NCBI GenBank assembly: GCA_020073305.1
Contig: JAIQFK010000027.1
Span: 1 to 64,000, forward strand
DNA length: 64,000 nt
Direction: 5' to 3'
From: Terriglobia bacterium
GTDB lineage: Bacteria > Acidobacteriota > Terriglobia > Bryobacterales > Bryobacteraceae
The translations under genes were made by a program, and so were the position numbers. The notes below the pieces were generated by a model, which did no database searches, was not told the origin of the DNA, and worked only from the letters and a program-made list of their open reading frames with translations. Positions 54,083-63,790 of the stretch are shown in pieces. How positions within the stretch are numbered: position 1 is the stretch's first letter; each line of letters starts with the position of its first letter.

Positions 54083-55240
54083 ATGAAGCCGCTTCCTTCC
54101 ACCAGCGGATACATTATCGTCGGCGCAGGGTTCGCCGGCGCCGCCACGGCCTGGGCTCTGAGCCGTCGCAGCCACTCCGGCGGCGTGATCCTGGAACGGG
54201 AGTTCTCTTTTGGGGTACATGCTTCGGGACGCAATGCCGCGCTGTCCAAGCTGTCGGAGTCCGATAGCCTGATTGCTTCGCTGGCTTGGCGCACGACCTC
54301 GCACATTCGCGCGCTGGAGGAGTCGCCATCCGAGATTCTGCGAGCGACGGGCGGCCTGACCCTGTGCGACGAGCCCCACATTGAGGAGGTAGACGCCGCC
54401 TTCGCCGTGCTGCAGTCGCAGGGCATCGCCTGCGAGATGCTTACTGCTCAGAACGCCAAGATGCGGTTCGCCTTCCTTCGGGATATCCGATTTGATCTGG
54501 CCTTATGGTGTCCCGAGGAAGGCGTCGTCGACATCCATGCGCTGCTCAGCCGCTACTTGGGCATCGCCCGCCGCGCCGGATTCACCCTGGCAACCAACTG
54601 CGCGGCTGAGGAGTTGATCCTGAAAGGCGGTCGCGTGGTCGGCGTCCGCACCAGCCAGGGCGAGATCTTTGCCGATACGGTCATCGACGCCAGCGGGGCG
54701 TGGGCCGGCCGCCTCGGGCGCGCCGACAGTCCGCTGCCGTTGCAGCCCCGGCGTCGTCACCTCTTCGTCTCCGGCCAACTGGACTTGGTCGGCGCCAGCG
54801 ATCCGTTCGTCTGGTTCGAGGATCCTGCGCTCTATTTCCGCGCCGAAGGGGATGGGCTGCTGCTGTCGCCATGCGACGAAACACCCTCCGCGCCGGGGAT
54901 TCCGCCCACGGATCCGGCGGCGGCCGAATTGCTCGCCGAAAAGTTGGCGCGCCACGCCCCCTTCCTCGGCGATCTGTCGATTCGCCGCCAGTGGGCTTGT
55001 CTCAGGACCTTTGCTCCCGACCGGCGGCCGCTGATCGGCCCCGATCCGGCTCTGCCCGGACTTTTCCATGTCTCAGGTCTCGGTGGCTCAGGCATGATGA
55101 CCAGTGCCGCCGTGGGGGAACTAGCCGCGGACCTGATCCTCGGGGCCAGCCCCGATTGGGCGGACGCGGCACAGGTTGCGCCGGGCCGCTTCCATTCCCC
55201 TGCTCGTCAATCATCAAAATCTTCCTTACAAGCAGAATGA
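54083..55240 (+). CDS. FAD-dependent oxidoreductase (DAO family)
   Basis: A 385-residue cytoplasmic flavoenzyme of the glycine/D-amino-acid oxidase family. The FAD dinucleotide motif is VGAGFAGAATAW (about residues 13-24), HASGRNAAL (about 46-54) follows, and the C-terminal FAD motif is in GLGGSGMMTSAAVGE. It probably oxidises a secondary amine or D-amino acid; the substrate is unknown. The start at 54083 places the FAD motif near the N-terminus. A small frame starts within its stop codon (ATGA at 55237). Confidence 0.87.
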   Translation: MKPLPSTSGYIIVGAGFAGAATAWALSRRSHSGGVILEREFSFGVHASGRNAALSKLSESDSLIASLAWRTTSHIRALEESPSEILRATGGLTLCDEPHIEEVDAAFAVLQSQGIACEMLTAQNAKMRFAFLRDIRFDLALWCPEEGVVDIHALLSRYLGIARRAGFTLATNCAAEELILKGGRVVGVRTSQGEIFADTVIDASGAWAGRLGRADSPLPLQPRRRHLFVSGQLDLVGASDPFVWFEDPALYFRAEGDGLLLSPCDETPSAPGIPPTDPAAAELLAEKLARHAPFLGDLSIRRQWACLRTFAPDRRPLIGPDPALPGLFHVSGLGGSGMMTSAAVGELAADLILGASPDWADAAQVAPGRFHSPARQSSKSSLQAE

Positions 55241-55404
55241 TATATTTGCGGCCAACGAGAACCCGCTGGGCCGCAAAGGCAATTGAAATCGACGCCATTG
55301 AAGCGAGAGTTGCCGCGCTTGAACAAGCGTGGGGGGACAACGCGACAGACATTATGAAGGCGGTCTTCAGACGACTTCGCCTTGCCCGTCCCTGCCCGGG
55401 TTAG
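55237..55404 (+). CDS. Possible 55-residue coiled-coil protein coupled to the FAD oxidoreductase
   Basis: The ATG at 55237 overlaps the oxidoreductase stop in an ATGA arrangement. The frame encodes a basic N-terminus and a helix AIEARVAALEQAWGDN. It ends 4 bases into the convergent methyltransferase gene. No family is recognised; the only argument is the coupling and the helical pattern. Confidence 0.3.
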   Translation: MIYLRPTRTRWAAKAIEIDAIEARVAALEQAWGDNATDIMKAVFRRLRLARPCPG

Positions 55405-55988
55405 AACAGGAACGGCACAAACCGCTTCGTGCGGCTCATATATCGCCGGTATGAATCGCCAATCGTCGCCAGGAGTGCGCGCTCCTCAACGCCGACACGA
55501 TAGCCGTAGGCGACCGAGACAGTGCCCATCAACACGACCAAGCTGATCCAATTGGCGAGGGCGAGTCCTATGCCGAGGAAGAGGATCGCGCCCGCAGTGT
55601 ACGACGGATGGCGCACGTAGTGGTAGGCGCCGCGGTCAACGACCACTTGATCCGGCCTCACGATCACGGCGCCTGTGAAGCTCGCCCCGAGCATCCGCCA
55701 ACAATGGCGGCGCAGCAGGCTGCCGCCGATGATCGCGGCGAGGCCTGCCCAGAACAGCGAGAAGCGATGCGGGAGGCCCGCCGACGACACGCTTGCCGCG
55801 ATCAAGAACGCAGCGATCGTCGCCAGACCCTGGCCGACCGCGATCAGCCGCTTCGAGCCGGCGTCCTGTGGACTCGTCGACGGTTCGGCCTGCCTTGAGA
55901 TGATCCGAAACTCCGGCGCGAACGCCCAGAACAACACGGCCAAGAAAAAAAGGCCGTAAGGCCACGAGAAGACGACGAGCGGCGGCAT
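55401..55988 (-). CDS. Isoprenylcysteine carboxyl methyltransferase-like membrane protein
   Basis: A 195-residue protein with about five membrane helices and the ICMT/PEMT-type C-terminal motif: DRGAYHYVRHPSYTAGAILFLG followed by EERALLATIGDSYRRYMSRTKRFVPF. This motif binds SAM at the membrane surface. Bacterial members methylate unknown lipophilic or small substrates. The start at 55988 (MPPLVVFSW) begins the first helix; the frame is open further. Confidence 0.85.
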   Translation of the reverse strand: MPPLVVFSWPYGLFFLAVLFWAFAPEFRIISRQAEPSTSPQDAGSKRLIAVGQGLATIAAFLIAASVSSAGLPHRFSLFWAGLAAIIGGSLLRRHCWRMLGASFTGAVIVRPDQVVVDRGAYHYVRHPSYTAGAILFLGIGLALANWISLVVLMGTVSVAYGYRVGVEERALLATIGDSYRRYMSRTKRFVPFLF

Positions 55989-56118
55989 ACCGCCACAGTG
56001 TATACCTTGCGTCTGTCTGAGCCGGACCCATGCGCCGCTCACTCCGGAGCCGTGGCTTGGCATTTAGAATCGCTACGTGTCCTGAGAGCACACGTCGATT
56101 TCTCTCAGGAGAAGAGAG

Positions 56119-57366
56119 CTATTTGCGGCGGTCATTGAGCAGGTTTCGCCACATTTCCATGGGTGCATGGTTCGGATCGTTCTTGGTGTCCCAGTTCGCT
56201 CCGATGATGTCGATATCTCCATCGTGGTCTACATCGGCAACACGGATGTTGTGCGATCCTGTGTTCGCCACCACTTGCAGCTTCCAACTCTTGCCTTTGC
56301 CCTGGTTCAAAAAAAAGCCCACACGTTTTTGCGCTGAATCCTGCATTTCCGCGAAAACGACGTCGGGTATCCCGTCGTTGTTCACGTCTGCCACCTTGAA
56401 GGTGTGGACGTAGTCGACGTGGTCTTGGATGAGATGTTCTTTCCACGTGCCACGAATAGCGTCCGTGGGGGCCTCAAACCAAGAAAGACGGCCTGCCGAG
56501 TCCGACGCGGAAAGCACGACATCCGGCCTGCCATCCTGGTTGATGTCGGCGACGGTGACGCCTGCCCGATCCGGCCAACCGCGGAAGAACCAGTGTTGCT
56601 TCCACGTGTCATGGATGGGATCCTTAGGATTTTCGAGCCACCAACCCGCTTTGACAATGTCCACTCTCCCGTCGCCGTTCAGATCGGCAAGGCACGTTCC
56701 CTCGCCGTAAGTGTTCGAGACGACGACAGCGGTCCATGAGTCAGGGTTGTTCTGAAAGAACACGACCTGCTCGGGCTGGTTTGAAGGGCGGGGAGCCTCC
56801 CACTTCTGGTTGGCGATGACGACATCCACTTTGCCATCGCCGTTGAGATCCACCACCTCGACGTCATGCGCCTCCTCGAACTGAAACCTGGTGTAGCCGC
56901 CAATGACGTGCACCTTCCACGGATCGGTGCGAGGGTTTCCATTGGGCCTGGGATTCTCATACCAACGTACTTCCTTGGCGCCGTCCTCAGGCACCACGAT
57001 GTCCAAATCTCCGTCGCCGTCCACGTCAACCAGCTGCATGTCGTCGGCAAAAGTGCCGTTCGCATCAATGGCGTGTTTCGCCCATGTGGGGTACTCGTAC
57101 CAGTAGAGACCTGCGTTCGCCGGAGCGGTTCCGCGATCCAGCGGCCCTTCTCCGGAACTAACGACGTCCACTTGCCCATCACCATTAATGTCACCGACCC
57201 CGATGGCCCACTGATTGAGCGGAGGGTGGTCGTCGATGATCACGTGCTCAAACGGAATGTCCGCAAAAGGGCGTTTACCGGAGGAATGCGCCGCGATCCC
57301 TGCCATTGTCCACGCCAGGACAACTCCAGCCAGAAGCACTGTCTGTTCGGGCCGAGTGAGCCTCAT
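56119..57366 (-). CDS. Exported FG-GAP/VCBS repeat protein
   Basis: A 415-residue protein with an N-terminal signal (about 1-28). At least six FG-GAP/VCBS-like repeats follow with the Ca-binding type pattern D-x-(N/D)-x-D-G (DINGDGQVDVV; DVDGDGDLDIV; DLNGDGKVDVV; DLNGDGRVDIV; DINQDGRPDVV; DVDHDGDIDII). They probably fold into a beta-propeller that binds glycans or proteins outside the cell. Its start overlaps the stop of the upstream isomerase gene (ATGA), so the two are coupled. Confidence 0.88.
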   Translation of the reverse strand: MRLTRPEQTVLLAGVVLAWTMAGIAAHSSGKRPFADIPFEHVIIDDHPPLNQWAIGVGDINGDGQVDVVSSGEGPLDRGTAPANAGLYWYEYPTWAKHAIDANGTFADDMQLVDVDGDGDLDIVVPEDGAKEVRWYENPRPNGNPRTDPWKVHVIGGYTRFQFEEAHDVEVVDLNGDGKVDVVIANQKWEAPRPSNQPEQVVFFQNNPDSWTAVVVSNTYGEGTCLADLNGDGRVDIVKAGWWLENPKDPIHDTWKQHWFFRGWPDRAGVTVADINQDGRPDVVLSASDSAGRLSWFEAPTDAIRGTWKEHLIQDHVDYVHTFKVADVNNDGIPDVVFAEMQDSAQKRVGFFLNQGKGKSWKLQVVANTGSHNIRVADVDHDGDIDIIGANWDTKNDPNHAPMEMWRNLLNDRRK

Positions 57367-58250
57367 GGAGCTTCCGAACCAGGCTTTCGGGCTTTATCCG
57401 AATCCGCCAGCCGCTTTAGTTCCGCGACGCTCCTGACCACCGCCTGGTCCTCATCGTTGCCGTAGTCCGGATGCAGGAAATCGATCTCCACGGCAAGAAG
57501 ACCCTCGTAGCCCGTATCGGCCAGCAACTGAACCAGCCTGCTGTTGTCCACGAGTCCGTCCCCAACGGGCGTGCAAGAGAAGAAATACCACTCGTCCGCG
57601 GCAACACCCTTTTGCACCTTCAGGTCCTTAATGTGGGTGGCATAGACGTAGGGGGCCAATTTGGCCATGCCTTTGATCGGGTCGTCCAGTAATCGCAGAA
57701 AGTTCCCAGTATCAAAGTTGATGCCAAGCCAGGGCGAATTCACCTCCGTGAGCAACCAGAGCATTTCGTCCGCGGTGAAATCGATGTGGTTTTCAACCGC
57801 CATCTGGACGCCGTACTCTTCCGCCACCTTTACGGCTTCCCGGAACATCCGGGTCAGGCACTCGATCTGCGGCCCATGCGGCCGGTTGCGGAACCTCAAG
57901 CTGCTGCCCACCACGCGCATAACCTTCGCCCCGATACTCCGCGCAGATTCGAAGCAGCGGATCATCTCATGGTAGGCATTCTGGTTCGTGCCGCCTTCCA
58001 GCCCATCGGGATGTCCCCAAGCGAACACGCGGTCCAGGTTGTATTCATCCAAAAGGCTGCGGACCTGCGCCAGGTACTCGGTATCCAGGCGTGGAATGAA
58101 GCAGGATTCCAGCGAAACGCCATCTACCCGGAGTTCGTGCGCGCGGCGCAGGAACTCCTCCAAAGTCATGCTCGTCGCTGGCGTGGACTGCTGCGGATAG
58201 ACCTCACCGAAGAACCTGTGGTAGCAATAGCTATCGATCGCTGTTTTCAT
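57363..58250 (-). CDS. Sugar phosphate isomerase/epimerase (xylose-isomerase-like TIM barrel)
   Basis: A 295-residue enzyme of the AP-endonuclease-2/IolE-like TIM-barrel family. KTAIDSYCYHRFF opens it, VDGVSLESCFI follows, and metal-site residues lie in AVENHID, LGINFDTGNF and VYATHIKDLK (Glu, Asp, His). Such enzymes epimerise or isomerise ketoses or inositol derivatives. The start at 58250 begins the first strand directly. It overlaps the VCBS protein gene by 4 bases. Confidence 0.87.
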   Translation of the reverse strand: MKTAIDSYCYHRFFGEVYPQQSTPATSMTLEEFLRRAHELRVDGVSLESCFIPRLDTEYLAQVRSLLDEYNLDRVFAWGHPDGLEGGTNQNAYHEMIRCFESARSIGAKVMRVVGSSLRFRNRPHGPQIECLTRMFREAVKVAEEYGVQMAVENHIDFTADEMLWLLTEVNSPWLGINFDTGNFLRLLDDPIKGMAKLAPYVYATHIKDLKVQKGVAADEWYFFSCTPVGDGLVDNSRLVQLLADTGYEGLLAVEIDFLHPDYGNDEDQAVVRSVAELKRLADSDKARKPGSEAP

Positions 58251-58473
58251 GAAGCGCGGTGATGATCTGTTGGATCGCGGCTCGATCCTGCGCAGGCTCA
58301 AGGCGCTACGCCGTCGCCTACGAGATATTGTATAGCCCAATGCACGGTGGATACGTTCCGGCAATGCTAGCCGTGCGGGAGATCCGCAGGTTTTGCATAG
58401 GCATACGCGGCTCGGGGTGCCGCGCCAGGACTGGTAATCCGCTCAGGGGGCCGAACGTGATATATGAGGTCAA

Positions 58474-59571
58474 ATGTCTTTCGCTAGGCGTCCCGTGAAG
58501 ATCCCCACAGCCGGCATCGCGCCTTTCTCCCGGCGCGAGCTGCTCACCGGCATGCTGTCCGTATCCGCCATTGCGGCTGCCACGCCTGGCCGTCCCATGA
58601 TCTCGACCGTAACCGGACCTGTGCCGTGCAATTCCCTCGGCACTACCCTGATCCACGAGCACCTCTTGTGGTTTGGAGGCCCAGGTCTCCAGCATCCGGG
58701 TTACTCTCCCATCCCTGAAACGCTTCAGTCCGATTCCGTCGATTTCGCCGTGTCTTTGTTGAACGACGCTGCCCGAGTCGGCATCAAGACCATCGTGGAT
58801 CTCACGCCGCACCGCCCCATCGATCTCTATCAACAGATCGCCCGCCGGACAGCCGTGAAGATCATCCCGTCCACCGGCTTCTACCGCCGGGCCAAAATTC
58901 CGAGCTCATGGGCGGAGATCGAGGACGAGAAGCAAATGGAAGACCGGATGCACAAGGAGCTCGTCCAGGGTATCGACGGAACTTCCATCCGTGCCGGAAT
59001 CATCAAGATCGCTTCGGAAGGCGCGCCCCTGACCGACTGGGAAAAGAAGGTGTTTCGCGCGGCCGCCCGAGTACAGCAGGCGACGGGCGCACCCATCGCC
59101 TCTCACTCTGGCCCCAACTCCGCCCCGGAGCAGCACGATCTCCTGCTCCGGTCCGGCGCAGCCCCCCGCCTGATCGTGCTATCTCACATGGACGTCGGCA
59201 CGGCCAGCCGCACCGAGCGCCTCCGGGCTTTGCTACCGCTTCTCAAACAGGGGAGCTACTTCGAAGTTGACACCTTCGGCCAGGATTTCTACACGCCCTG
59301 GTCCGATCTGACGGCATTCCTGCGCTTCTTCTGCGACGCAGGCTTCGCTAATCGGCTATTCATCTCGGTAGACTGCAACTGGCACTGGGAGAACGGCGTG
59401 AAGCTTTTCGAAGGAGCCGAGGCCCCCACCCGCGACCCCAAAGCCTCCCAGCGAACCTACGCCTACATGATGACTTTTGCGGTGCCGAGACTCCTTGAAT
59501 CAGGATTCAGCCAGAAGGAGATCGACACCTTTCTGATTGACAATCCCCGCCGAATCTTCTGCGGCCTCTAA
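58474..59571 (+). CDS. Tat-exported phosphotriesterase-family metal hydrolase
   Basis: A 365-residue protein. A twin-arginine signal (FSRRELLTGMLSV, residues 19-31) is followed by a PTE-type TIM barrel. Metal ligands match the family: H61 and H63 (LIHEHLLW), bridging K178 (GIIKIAS), H211 (SHSG), H238 (SHMD) and D300 (SVDCN). PTE-family members in bacteria are usually lactonases, so a periplasmic lactone or ester is a likely substrate. It opens the catabolic cluster; its stop overlaps an ATG of the next frame by one base (TAATG at 59569). Confidence 0.9.
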   Translation: MSFARRPVKIPTAGIAPFSRRELLTGMLSVSAIAAATPGRPMISTVTGPVPCNSLGTTLIHEHLLWFGGPGLQHPGYSPIPETLQSDSVDFAVSLLNDAARVGIKTIVDLTPHRPIDLYQQIARRTAVKIIPSTGFYRRAKIPSSWAEIEDEKQMEDRMHKELVQGIDGTSIRAGIIKIASEGAPLTDWEKKVFRAAARVQQATGAPIASHSGPNSAPEQHDLLLRSGAAPRLIVLSHMDVGTASRTERLRALLPLLKQGSYFEVDTFGQDFYTPWSDLTAFLRFFCDAGFANRLFISVDCNWHWENGVKLFEGAEAPTRDPKASQRTYAYMMTFAVPRLLESGFSQKEIDTFLIDNPRRIFCGL

Positions 59572-59738
59572 TGCGCGGCACCTTAGCTGCCGAGTTCTTG
59601 TCCGGCAATGTTCCCACAACGAGACTTCTGACCGCTCCGGTCGAGGGTTGGGACAAGGTTGAGATTTGGATACACTATGGCGACGCCACCGTTCACCGGC
59701 ACGCCATCACGGTAGCGGAAGAACGGAGAAGTCCACGA

Positions 59739-60707
59739 ATGCAACTTGCCAGCGACGAACTACTCAGAGCGTACCGAATCATGAAAATGATCCGGGAGTT
59801 TGAGGAGCGTATCCATATCGAATTCGCCACCGGTGAAATCCCAGGGTTTGTGCACCTGTACGCGGGCGAGGAGGCCATCGCCGCCGGCGTGTGCATGCAT
59901 CTCGACGAACGCGACAAGATTACCAGCACGCACCGCGGCCATGGACATTGCCTTGCCAAAGGATGCGATGTGTACGGCATGATGGCCGAGATTTACGGCA
60001 AGAAGAAGGGTTTGTGTGGCGGCAAGGGCGGGTCCATGCACATTGCCGATCTCAGCAAGGGCATGCTGGGAGCCAATGGCATCGTGGGTGGTGGACCGCC
60101 GCTCGCCTGTGGCGCCGCTCTGGCGCTGAAGCGGGCCGGCGCCCATGGCGTTGCCGTGGCCTTTGTCGGCGACGGCGGAGCTAACCAGGGGACCACGCTC
60201 GAAAGCCTCAATCTCGCTTCCATCTGGAAGCTGCCGTGTATCTTCGTCATCGAGAACAACGGCTACGCGGAGGCGACCTCGCGTAATTATTCCGGGGCAG
60301 GCCAGAGATTCGCCGATCGCGCCGCCGGTTTTAACATGCCCGGCGTGGTGGTGGACGGGCACGATTTCTTTGCCGTCTACGACACGGCGGCGAAGGCGAT
60401 TAGCCGCGCGCGCGATGGAGGCGGCCCCACGCTGATGGAATGCGCGGTCAACCGCTACTACGGTCACTTCGAAGGTGATGCGCAGAGCTACCGGGCGCCC
60501 GACGAGGTGAAGAAGATCCGCGAAACGCGGGACTGCATTAACAATTTCACCCAAAAGATGATTGCGGACCGCTTGGTTGACCGCGCCGAACTGGAATTGG
60601 TTGACCAGGAAGTGTTGGCACTGATCGCGGATTCGGTGGCGGTGGCGAAGGCTGCCCCGAAGCCCGCGGCCGAAGATCTGCTGACGGACGTGTACGTCTC
60701 CTATTGA
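59739..60707 (+). CDS. acoA: Acetoin/pyruvate dehydrogenase E1 component, alpha subunit
   Basis: A 322-residue thiamine-diphosphate-dependent subunit. MIREFEERIHIEFATGEIPG opens it, and the TPP motif is GDGGANQG to ENNGYAEA. The length fits the AcoA group better than PdhA of about 370. The start at 59739 follows GGAGAA; a 56-codon in-frame extension reaches 59571, overlapping the previous stop, and might be used, but its sequence does not look like the family. E1beta follows 24 bases later. Confidence 0.9.
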   Translation: MQLASDELLRAYRIMKMIREFEERIHIEFATGEIPGFVHLYAGEEAIAAGVCMHLDERDKITSTHRGHGHCLAKGCDVYGMMAEIYGKKKGLCGGKGGSMHIADLSKGMLGANGIVGGGPPLACGAALALKRAGAHGVAVAFVGDGGANQGTTLESLNLASIWKLPCIFVIENNGYAEATSRNYSGAGQRFADRAAGFNMPGVVVDGHDFFAVYDTAAKAISRARDGGGPTLMECAVNRYYGHFEGDAQSYRAPDEVKKIRETRDCINNFTQKMIADRLVDRAELELVDQEVLALIADSVAVAKAAPKPAAEDLLTDVYVSY

Positions 60708-60731
60708 GGACTCGAAAAGAAGGATTGGATT

Positions 60732-61745
60732 ATGGAAAGACAAATCACGTTTCGCCAAGCGATCAATGAAGCTCTGGATCAGGAAATGCGGCGCGATCCG
60801 ACCGTTATTGTGATGGGGGAAGACGTCGCCGGGGGCAGTGGCACGCAAGGCGAAATGGACGCCTGGGGCGGTGTTCTCGGCGTTACGAAGGGGTTGTGGG
60901 GCAAGTACGGCGACCGTGTACTGGACACTCCGATCAGTGAATCCGCGTTCATCGGCGCTGCCATCGGTGCGGCCACATCGGGGCTGCGCCCGGTGGTCGA
61001 GCTGATGTTCGTCGACTTCATGGGCGTCTGCTTCGACCAGATTTTCAACCAGGGCGCCAAATTCCGCTACATGTTCGGAGGCAAAGCAGTAACGCCTCTG
61101 GTGATCCGCACCATGATCGGCGGCGGATTCAGGGCGGCCGCGCAGCATTCACAGTGTCTCTACCCGATGTTCACTCACATTCCCGGGCTCAAGTGCGTAG
61201 TCCCGGCTACGCCCTACGACGCCAAGGGCCTGTTGATCCAGGCTATCCGCGACCCCGACCCCGTCATTTTCTTTGAGCACAAGATGCTGTATTCGCTCGA
61301 AGGCGCGGTTCCCGAGGAAGCATACGCGATTCCCTTTGGGGAAGCGAACTTCATGCGCGAGGGCCGGGATGTTACCATTGCCACGGTCGGGCGCATGGTG
61401 CACGTCGCGATGGAAGCCGCCACGATGATGGTGGACAATCGCGTGGACTGCGAGGTCATAGACCTGCGGACTACCTCGCCCATCGATAGCGACAGTATTC
61501 TCGAAAGCGTCGAGAAGACCGGCCGGCTGGTAGTAGTGGACGAAGCATCCCCCCGTTGCAACCTCGCCACCGATATCTCCGCGCTGGTCGCCCAAAATGG
61601 CTTCCGCATGCTCAAGGCGCCGATCCGCATGGTGACGCCTCCACACACGCCTGTGCCGTTCAGCGACGTGCTCGAAGATCTCTACCTCCCCGACGCGCGT
61701 AAGGTTGCGACAGCGGTTTGTGAAGTAATGAGGTACAAGGCGTGA
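60732..61745 (+). CDS. acoB: Acetoin/pyruvate dehydrogenase E1 component, beta subunit
   Basis: A 337-residue TPP-enzyme beta subunit: ITFRQAINEALDQEM, MGEDVAGG, DTPISESAFIGAAIGAA, then the C-terminal transketolase domain with DLRTTSPIDSDSILESV and VDEASPRCN. It pairs with the alpha subunit in the E1 heterotetramer that decarboxylates acetoin or pyruvate and transfers the acyl group to the lipoyl arm. Its stop overlaps the GTG start of acoC by 4 bases (GTGA). Confidence 0.92.
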   Translation: MERQITFRQAINEALDQEMRRDPTVIVMGEDVAGGSGTQGEMDAWGGVLGVTKGLWGKYGDRVLDTPISESAFIGAAIGAATSGLRPVVELMFVDFMGVCFDQIFNQGAKFRYMFGGKAVTPLVIRTMIGGGFRAAAQHSQCLYPMFTHIPGLKCVVPATPYDAKGLLIQAIRDPDPVIFFEHKMLYSLEGAVPEEAYAIPFGEANFMREGRDVTIATVGRMVHVAMEAATMMVDNRVDCEVIDLRTTSPIDSDSILESVEKTGRLVVVDEASPRCNLATDISALVAQNGFRMLKAPIRMVTPPHTPVPFSDVLEDLYLPDARKVATAVCEVMRYKA

Positions 61746-62857
61746 GTAGTGTCCATGCCCTGACGATGCCAAAGTGGGGCCTCTCGATGACGGAGGGCGA
61801 GGTCGGGAGGTGGCTGGTCGGGGCGGGAGCAGAAGTCGGCAGAGGAACAGAATTGGTCGAGATTGAAACAGAAAAGATCGCCGGCGTGCTGGAAGCGCCA
61901 ACGCCAGGGGTTTTGCGGCGGACGGTGGCCAGAGAGAGTGACATGGTACCGGTTGGCGGGTTACTTGGCATTCTTGCTGACGCCGGAATCCCCGACTCGG
62001 AAATCGACGCCTTCATCGTGAGCTTTCAGGCCCATTTCGTGCCTGAGGTCGAATCGGAGACTTCCAGATCCAGGTCAGAAACAATCATGGTTGACGGCCT
62101 CGCCCTGCGGTATCGACGGTTGGGCAGCGGAGCGGAGCAGGCCGTGTTGATTCACGGATTCGGTGGGGATCTCAACACCTGGCTGTTCAATCATGAGGAA
62201 CTTGCTGCCGGCAGGACCGTCTACGCCCTCGACTTGCCGGGACATGGCGGGTCCTCGAAGCAGGTTCGAAGCGGCGCTTTGGCTGACTTGAGCCAGGTTT
62301 TGGGCGGCTTTCTGGATGGGGCTGGACTCACCAAAGCGCACCTGGTCGGTCATTCTATGGGTGGCGCCTTGGCACTGGAATTCGCACTCGCACATCCCGA
62401 GCGGGTTCCATCCATCTGCTTGATCGCCAGCGGAGGACTCGGTTCCGAGATCGACGGCGACTATATAGACGGCTTCATCACCGCGACCCGAAGAAAGGAG
62501 ATGCAGCGCCAGATCGAAAAGGTGTTTGCGAATCCCCAGTTAATCAGCCGGCAACTGGTCGAGGACGTTCTGAAGTACAAGCGCCTGGACGGCGTGGAGG
62601 CGGCGCTGCGCACGATCGCCGCTCAGTTCTGTCCGGGCGGCCAGCAAGCGATTGTGCGGCGCCACCAGTTAGGAAGTCTGACCATGCCCGTCCTCGTCAT
62701 TTGGGGCGCCGGCGACCGGATCATACCTCAGACGCATGCTGCCGGTTTACCCGACAGTGTTCGCAGGGAGATCCTCACCGGCAGCGGCCACATGGTGCAG
62801 ATGGAAGAAGCCTCCAAAGTGAACAAGTTAATCCGCTCGTTTTGGGATTCCGTGTAA
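61742..62857 (+). CDS. acoC: Lipoyl domain fused to alpha/beta hydrolase (AcoC-type E2)
   Basis: A 371-residue protein. The lipoyl domain (about 5-80) carries lipoyl-lysine K45 (IETEKIAGVLEAP). A short linker is followed by an alpha/beta hydrolase (about 115-371) with nucleophile S205 (LVGHSMGGA), an Asp in WGAGDRIIP and a His in TGSGHMVQ. This is the architecture of AcoC in some acetoin dehydrogenase complexes, where the hydrolase-like part replaces the usual acyltransferase. No peripheral-subunit-binding domain is seen. The start is a GTG overlapping acoB. No dihydrolipoamide dehydrogenase (E3) is in the window. Confidence 0.9.
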   Translation: MSSVHALTMPKWGLSMTEGEVGRWLVGAGAEVGRGTELVEIETEKIAGVLEAPTPGVLRRTVARESDMVPVGGLLGILADAGIPDSEIDAFIVSFQAHFVPEVESETSRSRSETIMVDGLALRYRRLGSGAEQAVLIHGFGGDLNTWLFNHEELAAGRTVYALDLPGHGGSSKQVRSGALADLSQVLGGFLDGAGLTKAHLVGHSMGGALALEFALAHPERVPSICLIASGGLGSEIDGDYIDGFITATRRKEMQRQIEKVFANPQLISRQLVEDVLKYKRLDGVEAALRTIAAQFCPGGQQAIVRRHQLGSLTMPVLVIWGAGDRIIPQTHAAGLPDSVRREILTGSGHMVQMEEASKVNKLIRSFWDSV

Positions 62858-62894
62858 CACCAGGGAATTCGAATAGAAGACAGGTGAGCTATCG

Positions 62895-63770
62895 ATGAAG
62901 AGTGTTGCTTTCGCCTCTGGTTTGCGCTTTCCGGAAGGGCCGGTAGCGATGCCGGATGGAACTTGGCTGGTGGTGGAGGGCGGTGATCGCGGCTGCGTGA
63001 CCCAGATTACCGCGGATGGCAAGGAGCGGCGAACGGTAGCCGTCACGGGGCTGCCCAATGGGCTCGCCGTGGATTCCGCTGGTTCCATCTGGGTTGCCGA
63101 GCCCAAAGTGCCCTCTCTGCTGCGCGTGACCCTGGACGGCAAGGTTGAGGTATTCATGACCGAATGCCACGGCGAACCGTTTCTTTATCCGAACGACCTG
63201 TGTTTCGGACCCGACGGCGCGCTCTACCTCACCGACTCAGGAATCACCGCGGCGGAGTTCGAGCCGGGTGGCAACGTGCGTCCCGATTTCGAAACATGTC
63301 CCATGGACGGGCGGGTGTATCGCATCGGCGTCAAGACCAAAACGATTGAAAAAATTGATTCGGGCGTACGCTTTACCAACGGCATCGCCTTTGGTCCGGA
63401 CAATGACCTGTACGCAAACGAGACTATAACCGGAGCCGTGTACCGGTATCGCCGGCAGAGCGACGGCTTCGGACCCCGCGAGCCTTTCGGCAACGTGTGG
63501 AACGATTCCCGGTATCCGACCTTGCGTGGCCCCGATGGAATGGCCTTCGGCGCCGATGGCAAACTCTACGTGGCAGTTTACGGACAAGGCGACGTGACCG
63601 TACTGGGAACCGACGGCAAAGTGGCCCAGCGGTTGCGCACCCTGGGCGGTTTGCCCACGAACGTCGCGTTCGGATTAGCCGGACAGAGGAAACTCTATGT
63701 GACGGAATATCAACTCGGCCAGCTCGAGGTATTTCCCGTTGAGACGGATGGCTTGCCGCTATGGACGTAG
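62895..63770 (+). CDS. SMP-30/gluconolactonase family protein (second copy)
   Basis: A 291-residue six-bladed propeller lactonase. The expected positions are present: E14 (FPEGPVA), N100 (YPNDLCF), N162 (TNGIAFG) and D214 (GPDGMAFG). It belongs to a subgroup different from the SMP-30 protein at 46 kb, whose sequence is clearly distant. It lies 37 bases after acoC with AGGTGAG before the start. Its place after the PTE-family hydrolase and the AcoABC genes suggests a pathway through a lactone. Confidence 0.88.
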   Translation: MKSVAFASGLRFPEGPVAMPDGTWLVVEGGDRGCVTQITADGKERRTVAVTGLPNGLAVDSAGSIWVAEPKVPSLLRVTLDGKVEVFMTECHGEPFLYPNDLCFGPDGALYLTDSGITAAEFEPGGNVRPDFETCPMDGRVYRIGVKTKTIEKIDSGVRFTNGIAFGPDNDLYANETITGAVYRYRRQSDGFGPREPFGNVWNDSRYPTLRGPDGMAFGADGKLYVAVYGQGDVTVLGTDGKVAQRLRTLGGLPTNVAFGLAGQRKLYVTEYQLGQLEVFPVETDGLPLWT

Positions 63771-63790
63771 TGTCTTAGGAGAGTGACTGC

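Noticed and set aside
59760..61148. 462-codon minus-strand frame
   Set aside because: It is complementary to E1alpha and E1beta, which are certain.
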